A program made the position numbers and the translations under genes. The notes beneath the pieces are model-generated. The model did not search any database, was not told the DNA's origin, and saw only the letters and a list, made by a program, of their open reading frames with translations. Source: an uncultured Bacteroidales bacterium (lineage in GTDB: Bacteria > Bacteroidota > Bacteroidia > Bacteroidales > Bacteroidaceae). From it: a stretch of DNA of 64,000 nt. Below are positions 53,337-61,814 of the stretch, in pieces. How positions within the stretch are numbered: position 1 is the stretch's first letter; every line of letters starts with the position of its first letter. The stretch lies in contig CADCHQ010000006.1 of assembly GCA_902801325.1 (NCBI GenBank), positions 124,001 through 188,000 on the forward strand, read 5' to 3'.

Positions 53337-54356
53337 ATGATACGTGAAGTAAAATTTGAAAGCCAAGACCGTCGCATCAAGCAGATTCTTGCTTGTCTGA
53401 ATAAGCACGGCATCGCTTCCATCGAGGAAGCCAACCAGATTTGTGAAGCCGCAGGCCTTGACCCCTACAAGACTTGTGAGGAAACCCAGATGATCTGCTT
53501 CGAGAACGCTAAGTGGGCATACGTTGTGGGTACTGCTATCGCACTGAAAGAAAAGGCAAAGGACGCCGTAGAGGCCGCTAACTACATTGGTGAGGGTCTG
53601 CAGTCATTCTGCATCCCCGGTTCTGTTGCCGACGACCGTAAGGTTGGTATCGGACACGGTGAACTGGCTGCCCGCCTGCTCACTCCCGAGACCAAGTGCT
53701 TCGCCTTCCTGGCAGGTCACGAGAGCTTTGCTGCCGCTGAGGGCGCTATTAAGATTGCACAGATGGCCAACAAGTCGAGACCAGCCGACAAGCCCCTGCG
53801 TTGCATCCTCAACGGTCTGGGTAAGGACGCCGCTATGATCATCAGCCGCATCAATGGTTTCACCTATGTACAGACCCAGTTCGACTATTTCACTGGTGAA
53901 CTGAAGGAGGTTAAGCGCATTGCTTACTCTAAAGGTCCCCGTGCAGCAGTGAACTGCTATGGTGCAGACGATGTTCGCGAAGGTGTTGCCATCCTGTGGA
54001 AGGAAGATGTTGACGTCAGCATCACTGGTAACTCTACCAACCCCACTCGTTTCCAGCACCCCGTTGCAGGTACTTATAAGAAGGAGCGCATCCGCGCCGG
54101 CAAGCCCTACTTCTCAGTAGCTTCTGGTGGTGGCACAGGCCGCACACTGCATCCCGACAACATGGCTGCAGGTCCCGCTTCTTATGGTATGACCGACACC
54201 CTGGGTCGCATGCACAGCGATGCTCAGTTCGCAGGTTCTAGCTCAGTTCCCGCTCACGTTGAGATGATGGGTTTCCTGGGTATTGGTAACAACCCCATGG
54301 TTGGCTGCTCAGTAGCATGTGCCGTTAATGTTGACTTGGCTCTCAACCACAAGTAA
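53337..54356 (+). CDS. GGGtGRT family protein
   Basis: 339 residues, named for the motif G-G-G-T-G-R-T, here residues 264-270, followed by L-H-P-D-N-M-A-A-G. Function unknown. Four of its Cys (C-L-N near the start, C-E-E, M-I-C, C-I-P) and the scaffold-like neighbour suggest a metal or Fe-S link, which is inference. Codon use matches its neighbour and suggests high expression. Ends before a perfect hairpin. Confidence 0.9.
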   Translation: MIREVKFESQDRRIKQILACLNKHGIASIEEANQICEAAGLDPYKTCEETQMICFENAKWAYVVGTAIALKEKAKDAVEAANYIGEGLQSFCIPGSVADDRKVGIGHGELAARLLTPETKCFAFLAGHESFAAAEGAIKIAQMANKSRPADKPLRCILNGLGKDAAMIISRINGFTYVQTQFDYFTGELKEVKRIAYSKGPRAAVNCYGADDVREGVAILWKEDVDVSITGNSTNPTRFQHPVAGTYKKERIRAGKPYFSVASGGGTGRTLHPDNMAAGPASYGMTDTLGRMHSDAQFAGSSSVPAHVEMMGFLGIGNNPMVGCSVACAVNVDLALNHK

Positions 54357-54390
54357 TTGAGATCGGAGACCAACAAACAGTAACTCTGTC

Positions 54391-54427
54391 GAAGCCTCCT
54401 GTGAATCTTCGGAGTCGCAGGAGGCTT
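54391..54427 (+). terminator. Hairpin after the GGGtGRT gene
   Basis: Perfect 11-bp GAAGCCTCCTG / CAGGAGGCTTC stem; T-run is weak (ACTTTC). Confidence 0.7.
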
Positions 54428-54464
54428 CACTTTCAAGAATCGATTAACATTAAATCAACTACTT

Positions 54465-55553
54465 ATGAAGAAAGTATCTTTCCTCACTATCGCTGTTGCG
54501 GCCATGATGATTTCACTCACAAGCTGTAACCAAGGATACAAAATCGAAGGAACAATTGAAGGTGCAAACGATGGCGACACCGTTGCTATTATGACTTTTG
54601 ACGGAAAGGGACTGGACACATTGCACCTGGCTATCGTGAAGGACGGCAAGTTCGAAGCAGCGGGAAGCGTGGACAGCATCACCAACGCCATTGCCGACTA
54701 CAAGGGACAGGCCAGCACACAATTCTTCCTGGAGAATGCGAATATCAAGCTTGAGGCTGATGCCAATGAAGGGACAATGGCCGCACGCGGAACGCTCATC
54801 AACGACCGCAATACTGAACTGTACGACAAAATGCTGGCCTTGAACAAGGAGATGTCCGAACTGTTCGAGAAGGCAAACGACGACCCGACAGAAGCTGAAC
54901 AAGAGGCTCTGCAGAAGAAGGCTCAGGAGTACAGCAGCAAGATGGAGAGCACCATGAAGCAATTCATCCGCGACAACGTGACGAACTATGCAGGTCAGTT
55001 CTACCTTGCAAACTACGCCTCGGACTTTGGCGATGAGTTCATCAACGAGATGCTGGCCGCTGTGCCTGAGAAGGACAAAGGTTCTTATGCCCTGAAACAA
55101 CTGCAGAAGGACGTAGAGGCCAGAGGCGTGACAGCAATTGGTAAAGAGTTTACTGACTTCAGTGCTCCCACCCCCGATGGCAATACGTTGGCACTAAGCG
55201 ATGTGGCTAAGAATGCCAAGGTGCTGATGATTGACTTTTGGGCATCGTGGTGTGGTCCATGTCGTGGTGAAATGCCTAATGTGAAGGAAGCTTACGAGCG
55301 TTTCCATGGTCAAGGTTTCGAGATTCTGGGCGTAAGCCTCGACGACGACGATGCTGCCTGGAAGAAGGCCATCGAGGAGTTGGGTATGACATGGCCTCAA
55401 GTTTCCGACCTCGGTGGATGGCAGTCGAAGCCCGCCGGTCTCTATGCCGTTCAAGCTATTCCTGCAACCGTATTCATCAAGGATGGCAAGATTGTTGCTC
55501 GCGACGTTCGTGGCGAAGACCTTGCTCCCAAGATTGAGGAACTGCTGAAGTAA
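54465..55553 (+). CDS. TlpA-like thioredoxin lipoprotein with DUF4369
   Basis: 362 residues. Lipobox S-L-T-S-C at residue 21, so a lipoprotein. DUF4369 N-terminal domain (about 22-125), coiled helical middle (E-A-E-Q-E-A-L-Q-K-K), then thioredoxin domain with W-C263-G-P-C266. Likely a periplasmic disulfide reductase of the TlpA/ResA type. Terminator follows. Confidence 0.92.
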   Translation: MKKVSFLTIAVAAMMISLTSCNQGYKIEGTIEGANDGDTVAIMTFDGKGLDTLHLAIVKDGKFEAAGSVDSITNAIADYKGQASTQFFLENANIKLEADANEGTMAARGTLINDRNTELYDKMLALNKEMSELFEKANDDPTEAEQEALQKKAQEYSSKMESTMKQFIRDNVTNYAGQFYLANYASDFGDEFINEMLAAVPEKDKGSYALKQLQKDVEARGVTAIGKEFTDFSAPTPDGNTLALSDVAKNAKVLMIDFWASWCGPCRGEMPNVKEAYERFHGQGFEILGVSLDDDDAAWKKAIEELGMTWPQVSDLGGWQSKPAGLYAVQAIPATVFIKDGKIVARDVRGEDLAPKIEELLK

Positions 55554-55585
55554 ACGCAAGTCTTTAACCTTAATAGTATAAATCG

Positions 55586-55626
55586 ACATCCGCATTCCAC
55601 ACCTTGGTGGTTTGCGGATGTTCTTT
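55586..55626 (+). terminator. Terminator after the TlpA-like lipoprotein gene
   Basis: ACATCCGCA / TGCGGATGT stem with inner CACC/GGTG pairing, then TCTTTT. Confidence 0.88.
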
Positions 55627-55704
55627 TATATTATGGAATCGTGCGCGTGTGCGTGTATAGTGTCTTGAGTCACTAGTAACACTTGATTAGACATACCCTA
55701 ACAG

Positions 55705-55738
55705 AAAAAGCCCTGCAGGGACGAATCCTTGCAGGGCC
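55705..55738 (-). terminator. Terminator of the GH57-like gene
   Basis: Minus strand: GCCCTGCAAGG / CCCTGCAGGGC stem followed by TTTTTCTG. Confidence 0.88.
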
Positions 55739-55766
55739 TAACTATATCAGCACAAAAGGCATGCTA

Positions 55767-57296
55767 TTACTTCTTTGCAGCAGGTTTCTTGGCAGGGGCC
55801 TTAGCCTTGGGTTCAGCCTTTTTGGCGGGAGCTTTCTTAGCGGGCGCCTTCTTCACGGGAGCTTTCTCTGCTATGGTTGCCTTAGCAGGTTCTTTCTTGG
55901 CAGGAACCTTCTTCTCAACCTTCTTTACAGGGGCTTTCTTCACCTCTTTCTTAGGTTCTTCGGCAATCTTCTTCACGGGGTCTGCAGCATCGGGTGAAGG
56001 CTCGTACTTCTCGAGGCGAGCACGCAGACGACTGATTTCCTTGTCCTTGACACTGATTTCCTCACCCTGGTTGTGGATGGTGGTGTAGAGGGCATTGAGT
56101 TCATCGCTTTCTACTTCCATGGGGAAGAGGTCCTGTACGCGTTTGATGAAGTCGCCGAGGATGTTCATGTAGTTGGTGAAGGCATCATAAGGCGAGTCAT
56201 AGAAACTGCGGAACATGCCAACGGAAGCAGGCTTCGTGGTCATGTAGCGGAAGTTGTTAGAAGCCTGAATGCGGTCCCAGTCTTGTTTGATACGGCGGTC
56301 CTTGCAGGCAAGAATGCGGTCGGCCTCCTGATAGAGCTTCTGGAAGGCTTCGCGCTGCATTCCATTACCGAGCCAGCAAGAGGTGTCGCGCTCTTCGTCG
56401 TTCCACGATACGGGATAAGCAACCTCCATGGGACTTACACTCTTGGTCTTACCGATGATTTCGCTTGGTGTGGCAAATACAATGCCACGTTGCTTGGCCA
56501 CTGCAGGCAGAGCCTTCAGGAATTCGAGGATGTTGCTCGACAGGGGTTGGAAGATACCCAAAGCACAGAGTTCCATGAAAATGTTGATGACTTGCTCGTC
56601 TTCGGGAAGCTGGGCAATCCAGTCGACATACTTATCGGCAAAGAGAGGATACTCGTTCCAGGAAGAGTCGTTGAAACGCAGTGAGATGTCGTCTGACAAC
56701 TTATAGTCGCGCAACAACAGCTTGACACTGGGGTCGATAGCGCAGTGATAGAGGAAGTGAGGACTCTTCCAACCGAGAATGTGCTTAGCACCTTCGGCAA
56801 TCATACCCTTGAATCCCATACGTCCTGCCAAAGCACCAATCTCGTCGGAGTAGATGAGAGAGGAGTTGCGGAGCACCTTTGGAGTGTGGCCGAACATTTC
56901 CTTAATCTTCTTGGCCTGACGCTTGGTCTCTTCGATGAAGACTTCCTCATTGATAAGTGAAGACAGACCGTGGCTGTAAGGCTCGGCAAGGAACTCTACA
57001 CATCCCGTCTCGGCAAGTTGTTGCAGGAGTTCGATGACTTCGGGAGCATAGACCTCAAGCAATTCGATGGCAACACCAGAGAGCGAGAAGGCTACTTTGA
57101 ACTGTTTGCCGTAGAGCTGAGCCATCTCGAGCATGGTTGTCAGTGCGGGGATGTAGCTCTTCTGTGCTGTTTCGGAGATAGAGCGTTCGTTCTCGTAATC
57201 GTCATAGTAGTAATGGTCAGTTCCGATTTCGAAGAAGCGATAACGCTTGAGTTGCACCGGTTGGTGAATCTCGAAATATAAACAAATGGTTTTCAT
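55767..57296 (-). CDS. GH57-family protein, probably catalytically inactive, with histone H1-like tail
   Basis: 509 residues. GH57 fold: H11-Q12-P13 and an R-N-x-x-L-I-Y strand at 143-149. Active alpha-amylases of this family carry R-N-T-E-L with a nucleophile Glu; here position 146 is Ser (R-N-S-S-L). The acid/base region, usually M-D-Y/F-E-T-F-G-E-H-Q, is M241-E-L-C-A-L-G-I-F-Q. Inactive GH57 homologues are known. A coiled-coil follows (about 405-430), then residues 437-509 are a Lys/Ala/Pro tail like histone H1 (A-P-A-K-K repeated). Part of a debranching enzyme and glycosyltransferase cluster, all on one strand. No signal peptide: cytoplasmic. Confidence 0.88.
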   Translation of the reverse strand: MKTICLYFEIHQPVQLKRYRFFEIGTDHYYYDDYENERSISETAQKSYIPALTTMLEMAQLYGKQFKVAFSLSGVAIELLEVYAPEVIELLQQLAETGCVEFLAEPYSHGLSSLINEEVFIEETKRQAKKIKEMFGHTPKVLRNSSLIYSDEIGALAGRMGFKGMIAEGAKHILGWKSPHFLYHCAIDPSVKLLLRDYKLSDDISLRFNDSSWNEYPLFADKYVDWIAQLPEDEQVINIFMELCALGIFQPLSSNILEFLKALPAVAKQRGIVFATPSEIIGKTKSVSPMEVAYPVSWNDEERDTSCWLGNGMQREAFQKLYQEADRILACKDRRIKQDWDRIQASNNFRYMTTKPASVGMFRSFYDSPYDAFTNYMNILGDFIKRVQDLFPMEVESDELNALYTTIHNQGEEISVKDKEISRLRARLEKYEPSPDAADPVKKIAEEPKKEVKKAPVKKVEKKVPAKKEPAKATIAEKAPVKKAPAKKAPAKKAEPKAKAPAKKPAAKK

Positions 57297-57311
57297 AATA
57301 CATTAAATTTA

Positions 57312-57347
57312 AGACCCCTACCCCAATCCTCCCCTCGGGGAGGTTGT
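57312..57347. repeat. CT/AG-rich palindromic element
   Basis: CCTCCCCTCGGGGAGG within the gap between GH57 and glycosyltransferase genes. Confidence 0.65.
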
Positions 57348-57415
57348 ATCTACTTTCTTGGAATTGAGGACATTTCTATTCTTTTATTTTTACTCTCTTG
57401 ATTTTATTTTGTTTC

Positions 57416-57452
57416 CACTCCCCTCCTTCGGGAGGGGTAAGGCGTGGGGTCT
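57416..57452. repeat. CT/AG-rich palindromic element
   Basis: CTCCCCTCCTTCGGGAGGGG overlapping the stop of the glycosyltransferase gene. Confidence 0.65.
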
Positions 57453-58740
57453 ATGCCTTGTAATCATTTACATCAAAGTATCCGCGATGGGTGAGTTGTT
57501 CGTAGCACGAACGGATGCGCAAGGCCACCTTCTCCCAAGTGATGCCGTCCACTTCCTTCATGCCTTCCTCAGCCAGATACTTGTGCAAGGCCTCGTTGGT
57601 GCAAATGGAGTAGATGGCGTCAGCCATTGCGTCGATGTCCCAATAGTCGACCTTGATGACATTCTTAAGTATCTCACCACAACCCGACTGCTTCGAGATG
57701 ATGCTAGGGCAACCGCATTGCATGGCCTCGAGGGGTGCAATACCGAAGGGCTCTGACACAGAAGGCATTACAAAGACATCGCTACTCTTGTACATCTCAT
57801 AAACCTGACGTCCGCGCTGGAAGCCGGGGAAATGACAACGGTCTGCAATGCCGTAAGCTGCAGCAAGCTCAATCATCGCATTCATCATATCACCCGAACC
57901 TGCAAAGCAGAAGCGGATGTTATGGCTTCGGTTAAGCACGCGCTTGGCGGCTTCGATAAAGTACTCAGGACCTTTCTGCATGGTGATGCGACCCAGATAG
58001 GTGACCACTTTCTCGTTGGGCTTCTTCTTAGGTTCAATGGCCTGATATTCTTCACTCAGGGGATATACGGCATTGTGCATAGCCACACACTTGCGTGGGT
58101 CTTGGTGATACTGGTTGATGACCGTCTGACGCGTGAGTTCCGATACGCACATGATGCAATCGGCATGGTCCATACCATTCTTCTCAATCGAGTAAACCGT
58201 GGGATTCACCTTACCGCGAGAGCGGTCGAAGTCGGTGGCGTGAACGTGGATGCACAAGGGCTTTCCACTCACCATCTTAGCGTGAACGCCAGCGGGATAA
58301 GTAAGCCAGTCGTGAGCATGAATGACATCGAACTGTTCCGAACGAGCCAGCACGCCAGCAATGATGCTGAAGTTGTTGATTTCCTCATGCAGGTTACCAG
58401 GATAGCCACCTGCAAAACCAATGCACCCAAGGTCGTCAAGCCCTTGCAGATAGTTGAAGTCGGCATAGAGGTGGTCGCGGAAACGATAATAGTCCTCAGC
58501 CGTGTGGCCAACGAAGCGATGCTTGATGTGTTCGTACTGAACATCACGCCAAACCACGGGCACCTGACTCATATTGATAATTTTGAGGAACTTCTCCTCC
58601 TCGCCCGTAGGCTTGGGCATACAGAAGGTAGTTTCCACATCACCCTGCACGCTCAGACCCTTGGTAATGCCATAACTGGCAACGGCCAGTCCGCCATAGA
58701 TTTTAGGAGGGAACTCCCATCCAAACATTAAAACTTTCAT
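57451..58740 (-). CDS. Glycogen-synthase-like glycosyltransferase (GT4/GT5-type)
   Basis: 429 residues, GT-B fold. Start M-F-G-W-E-F-P-P and G-G-L-A-V-A-S-Y-G; V-I-H-A-H-D-W near 140; donor site Y-L-G-R-I-T-M-Q-K-G and S-E-P-F-G-I-A-P-L-E-A-M near 340. The position 20 bp after the debranching enzyme gene, and beside GH57, points to building of a glycogen-like alpha-glucan. Donor sugar nucleotide is not shown. Confidence 0.9.
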   Translation of the reverse strand: MKVLMFGWEFPPKIYGGLAVASYGITKGLSVQGDVETTFCMPKPTGEEEKFLKIINMSQVPVVWRDVQYEHIKHRFVGHTAEDYYRFRDHLYADFNYLQGLDDLGCIGFAGGYPGNLHEEINNFSIIAGVLARSEQFDVIHAHDWLTYPAGVHAKMVSGKPLCIHVHATDFDRSRGKVNPTVYSIEKNGMDHADCIMCVSELTRQTVINQYHQDPRKCVAMHNAVYPLSEEYQAIEPKKKPNEKVVTYLGRITMQKGPEYFIEAAKRVLNRSHNIRFCFAGSGDMMNAMIELAAAYGIADRCHFPGFQRGRQVYEMYKSSDVFVMPSVSEPFGIAPLEAMQCGCPSIISKQSGCGEILKNVIKVDYWDIDAMADAIYSICTNEALHKYLAEEGMKEVDGITWEKVALRIRSCYEQLTHRGYFDVNDYKA

Positions 58741-58760
58741 AGTATGATGGCCTCCTTTCT

Positions 58761-60707
58761 TTAATATTCGTTATACTTATCGAGCAATTTCACGACACGC
58801 ATAATTTCGGCCACATTCATGGCAAAGGAGATGGCCCCACGTCCGTGGAAGGGCGGGTTGCCGTCGAAGAGTTCGGGGATAGTGCCGATGCAGTGGTAGA
58901 AGAGTTCCTCTTCGTAACCTACCAACTGACGCTCGATGAAACTTACACGCGAACGACCGAAGACACGCAAGCAAGCTTCCATGTAGAAGCCAGCCAACCA
59001 AGGCCAAGCTGTGCCTTGATGGTAGGCGTAGTCGCGCTGCTGCTGTGGACCGACGTACATGGGGTTGTAAGCACCGCTCTTAGGACTGAGTGAGCGCAAA
59101 CCCTTGGGCGTGAGCAATTCCTTGGTGCAGAAGTCGAGCACCGTCTTCTTCTGCTTGGCGTCGAGCGGACTGTAGTCGAAAGCCACTGCGAACACCATGT
59201 TGGGACGAACCTCCCACGACATCATGTTGCCGTCGACATAGTCGAGCAAATAGCCGTGTTCGTTGAGGAAGGTATCCACGAAACTCAGTCCTGCCTTCTT
59301 GGCCAGACCTTCGAGCGGAAGGGCTTCCTTATCGTCCTTCAGATAACGGCAAATCTCGGCCGAGAACATAAGGGCGTTGTACCACAGGGCGTTGAACTCA
59401 ACGATGTAGCCTGTACGTGGTACGATGGGACGACCAAACGAAGAACTGTTCATCCAAGTGATGGCCTTGTCCTTACCGCCTGGAGCATAGATAAGTCCGT
59501 TGTTGTGAACTTCCAAGCCAGGATGCTTGCCAGCACGAATCCATTCCATGATTTCCTGAACCAGTCGACCATATTTCTCGATGCAGGTCTTCAGGTTTAC
59601 TATCTTGCCGTATTGCTGGATACACCATACGGCCCAGAGGAGAACGTCGGGTTGCTCCATCTCGTAAATCTTCACGCCGATGGGTTCGCCTGCAATAAAC
59701 TGGTGTATGGCCTTCTCAGCAGTCTTCATCACCAGTTCGAACTTCTCTATCTCGTTGTTGGTCAGCGTGAGACCAGGCAGGGAGATAAAGAGGTCGCGGG
59801 CACGACACTTGAACCAAGGATAGCCAGCCAACACATAGTTCTCACCATCGCGACTGATGATGAACTGATGGGCACTGTTGACCAGATTGTTATAGAAGTT
59901 GTCACGCGGTGTGCGTACGTTGATTTCGAACTGAGCAAGATCGGCCAGTGTGCTTGTCTTAATCTCAGAAAGACCGGCACTGAAGACTACGCTCTCACCA
60001 TTCTTAATGTTGAACTCGAAGTAACCGGGTACGTACAAGTCTTCGTTGGTTGCATAACCACGTTCCTGCTCCTTCGGATATTCCACGCCACGATACCAGT
60101 CGGGCTGGAAGACGAACTTGTTAGCTTTGTTAATCTGCATGTAGAGGTCGGGATAACCGGGATACATGCACGTCTTTATACCATTCTCCACATCGTAGTA
60201 GTCACGACTGGCACGACTGTTCTCGTGCGTGTATTCGCGTACACTACGGAAAGCAAGGAATGGACGCAGGCGCAAGGTGGTCTCACTGTGGGCGTCGAGT
60301 AGTGTGTAACGGATAATCAGGCGATTTTCGAAGTGCTGAAACACCATCTCACGACGCAACAGGACTCCTCCCACACGATAAATGGTGGTGGGAACTTGCA
60401 GACTGTCGAACTCACGGATGTACTTGTGACCACGGGGTGCAAAGTTGTCGCCATTGTACTTGTGCAGGCCGAGATTGAACTCTGCCCCATGCTGAATAAC
60501 CGTCGCATCGAGCGAGGACAGCAGGACATGGTTCTCATCGTCCAACTCAGGCACAGGCACAACCAACAAGCCATGGTACTTTCTCGTGTTACAATCCACC
60601 AAGGTCGTACACGAGTAGGCCCCACTGCGATTCGAGCGAAGAATCTCTTTAGGCAAGGATTCTTGCAGATTCGTCATCAGAGTCTTATCAAAGCGCAAAT
60701 AACTCAT
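58761..60707 (-). CDS. Amylo-alpha-1,6-glucosidase (glycogen debranching enzyme)
   Basis: 648 residues. The N-terminal GDE domain (1-250) starts R-S-N-R-S-G-A-Y-S and has K-Y-H-G-L-L; the C-terminal (alpha/alpha)6 domain has L-A-G-Y-P-W-F, D-L-F-I-S-L-P-G and A-Y-H-Q-G-T-A-W-P-W near 590. It removes alpha-1,6 branches. First of three genes on the strand; regulator gene divergent upstream. Confidence 0.95.
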   Translation of the reverse strand: MSYLRFDKTLMTNLQESLPKEILRSNRSGAYSCTTLVDCNTRKYHGLLVVPVPELDDENHVLLSSLDATVIQHGAEFNLGLHKYNGDNFAPRGHKYIREFDSLQVPTTIYRVGGVLLRREMVFQHFENRLIIRYTLLDAHSETTLRLRPFLAFRSVREYTHENSRASRDYYDVENGIKTCMYPGYPDLYMQINKANKFVFQPDWYRGVEYPKEQERGYATNEDLYVPGYFEFNIKNGESVVFSAGLSEIKTSTLADLAQFEINVRTPRDNFYNNLVNSAHQFIISRDGENYVLAGYPWFKCRARDLFISLPGLTLTNNEIEKFELVMKTAEKAIHQFIAGEPIGVKIYEMEQPDVLLWAVWCIQQYGKIVNLKTCIEKYGRLVQEIMEWIRAGKHPGLEVHNNGLIYAPGGKDKAITWMNSSSFGRPIVPRTGYIVEFNALWYNALMFSAEICRYLKDDKEALPLEGLAKKAGLSFVDTFLNEHGYLLDYVDGNMMSWEVRPNMVFAVAFDYSPLDAKQKKTVLDFCTKELLTPKGLRSLSPKSGAYNPMYVGPQQQRDYAYHQGTAWPWLAGFYMEACLRVFGRSRVSFIERQLVGYEEELFYHCIGTIPELFDGNPPFHGRGAISFAMNVAEIMRVVKLLDKYNEY

Positions 60708-60747
60708 AATTGATTATGTTTTGTGTTTTTATGGATTTTCGAACACT

Positions 60748-60755
60748 CAAATTTA
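60748..60755 (-). promoter_or_regulatory. -7 box for the glycogen cluster
   Basis: Minus-strand TAAATTTG, 40 bp before the ATG at 60707. Confidence 0.5.
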
Positions 60756-60829
60756 AGCAAAAAACTTCAAAGAAAGAAAGATTATGCAATTAATTTCGTT
60801 TTTTTCTTGTTCAGTAGGGCAAAAACTCC

Positions 60830-60837
60830 TATTTTTG
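60830..60837 (+). promoter_or_regulatory. -7 box for the Crp/Fnr regulator
   Basis: TATTTTTG, 34 bp before the ATG. Confidence 0.5.
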
Positions 60838-60871
60838 TGTCGTAAAACATATTTTCAAGGACATAGTTGCG

Positions 60872-61573
60872 ATGGCGAAAAAGCAAGATTTGAAAAATGA
60901 AGTGATGGAGAAGCTTTCTGACTTGTGTTGTCACCTTACCGATGAACAGAAGCAGCAAATCAAGGAAGCCATCACCCTGCAGGAATACAAGAAAAACGAG
61001 GTCATCTATCACGAAGGTGACTGTCCCGACCAGTTGTTCTGCCTCATATCCGGCAAGGTAAAGGTGTACAAGGATGGAGTCGGACACCGTTCGCAGACGA
61101 TGCGCCTATACAAACCTGTAGAGTATTTCGGTTACAGAGCCTACCTTTCGGGAGAGGATTTCCTCACCACAGCCGCCGCATTCGAGACCTCACTCGTGGC
61201 AAAGATTCCCCTGGAACTCATCGTTTCGTTCATCAAGACGAACAACGAACTCGCATGGTTCTTCATCCAGACACTGGCCAAACTGTTGGGCGTGTCCGAC
61301 GAGCGAACGGTGAACCTGACGCAGAAGCACATACGAGGTCGACTGGCCGAATCATTGCTCTTCCTGCGTGACAGCTATGGACTTGAAGAAGACGGTTGCA
61401 CGCTATCCATCTATCTCAGCCGAGAGGACCTTGCCAATCTCTCGAACATGACCACGAGCAATGCCATTCGCACGCTTAGTGGATTTGCCAGCGAGCATCT
61501 GGTGGCCATCGACGGAAAGAAGATAAAGCTCATCAACGAGGAAGAACTGGAGAAGATTTCGAGGATGGGATGA
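60872..61573 (+). CDS. Crp/Fnr family transcriptional regulator
   Basis: 233 residues. The cyclic-nucleotide-like effector domain (15-140) has Y-H-E-G-D-C-P-D-Q-L-F-C-L-I-S-G; the C-terminal winged helix has Y-L-S-R-E-D-L-A-N-L-S-N-M-T near 188. Two Cys early (C-C-H) might bind metal but spacing is not the Fnr pattern. Divergent from the glycogen genes, so a candidate regulator of them. Confidence 0.92.
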   Translation: MAKKQDLKNEVMEKLSDLCCHLTDEQKQQIKEAITLQEYKKNEVIYHEGDCPDQLFCLISGKVKVYKDGVGHRSQTMRLYKPVEYFGYRAYLSGEDFLTTAAAFETSLVAKIPLELIVSFIKTNNELAWFFIQTLAKLLGVSDERTVNLTQKHIRGRLAESLLFLRDSYGLEEDGCTLSIYLSREDLANLSNMTTSNAIRTLSGFASEHLVAIDGKKIKLINEEELEKISRMG

Positions 61574-61616
61574 ACGTTTAGAGTTAAGAGTTTAGAGTTA
61601 AGAGTTAAGAGTTAAG

Positions 61617-61690
61617 AAGGCTGCGATTGAGCGAGAGAAGAGCCGAACTCGTTTGAGCTATTCCGAGCGTGAGCAGGCTCGATGCGTAGC
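61617..61690. repeat. Dispersed repeat, second copy
   Basis: Matches the reverse complement of 44353-44430 over AAGGCTGCGATT and a 22-base CCGAGCGTGAGCAGG block. The bases before it (61580-61616) are GAGTTAAGAGTT low-complexity words. Confidence 0.7.
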
Positions 61691-61726
61691 ATCAATTAAG
61701 AGTTAAGGGCGAAGCGTTTCGAACGC

Positions 61727-61776
61727 TTGTTCGAGGCACATCGAACTATAGGTGCAAATTCGGAAGACCTGAGGTA
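61727..61776. repeat. Two-unit 22-bp array before the miaA-like gene
   Basis: GTTCGAGGCACATCGAACTA unit followed by GGTGCAAATTCGGAAG unit; the second matches 2116-2131 exactly. Confidence 0.8.
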
Positions 61777-61814
61777 CGACACACAACGAATAAGGAGTCA
61801 AGAGATATAGGATT

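Noticed and set aside
57832..58731. Long 299-codon open frame on the plus strand
   Set aside because: Antisense shadow of the glycosyltransferase gene; no motifs.
59256..60302. Long 348-codon open frame on the plus strand
   Set aside because: Antisense to the debranching enzyme gene, which has full domain support on the other strand.
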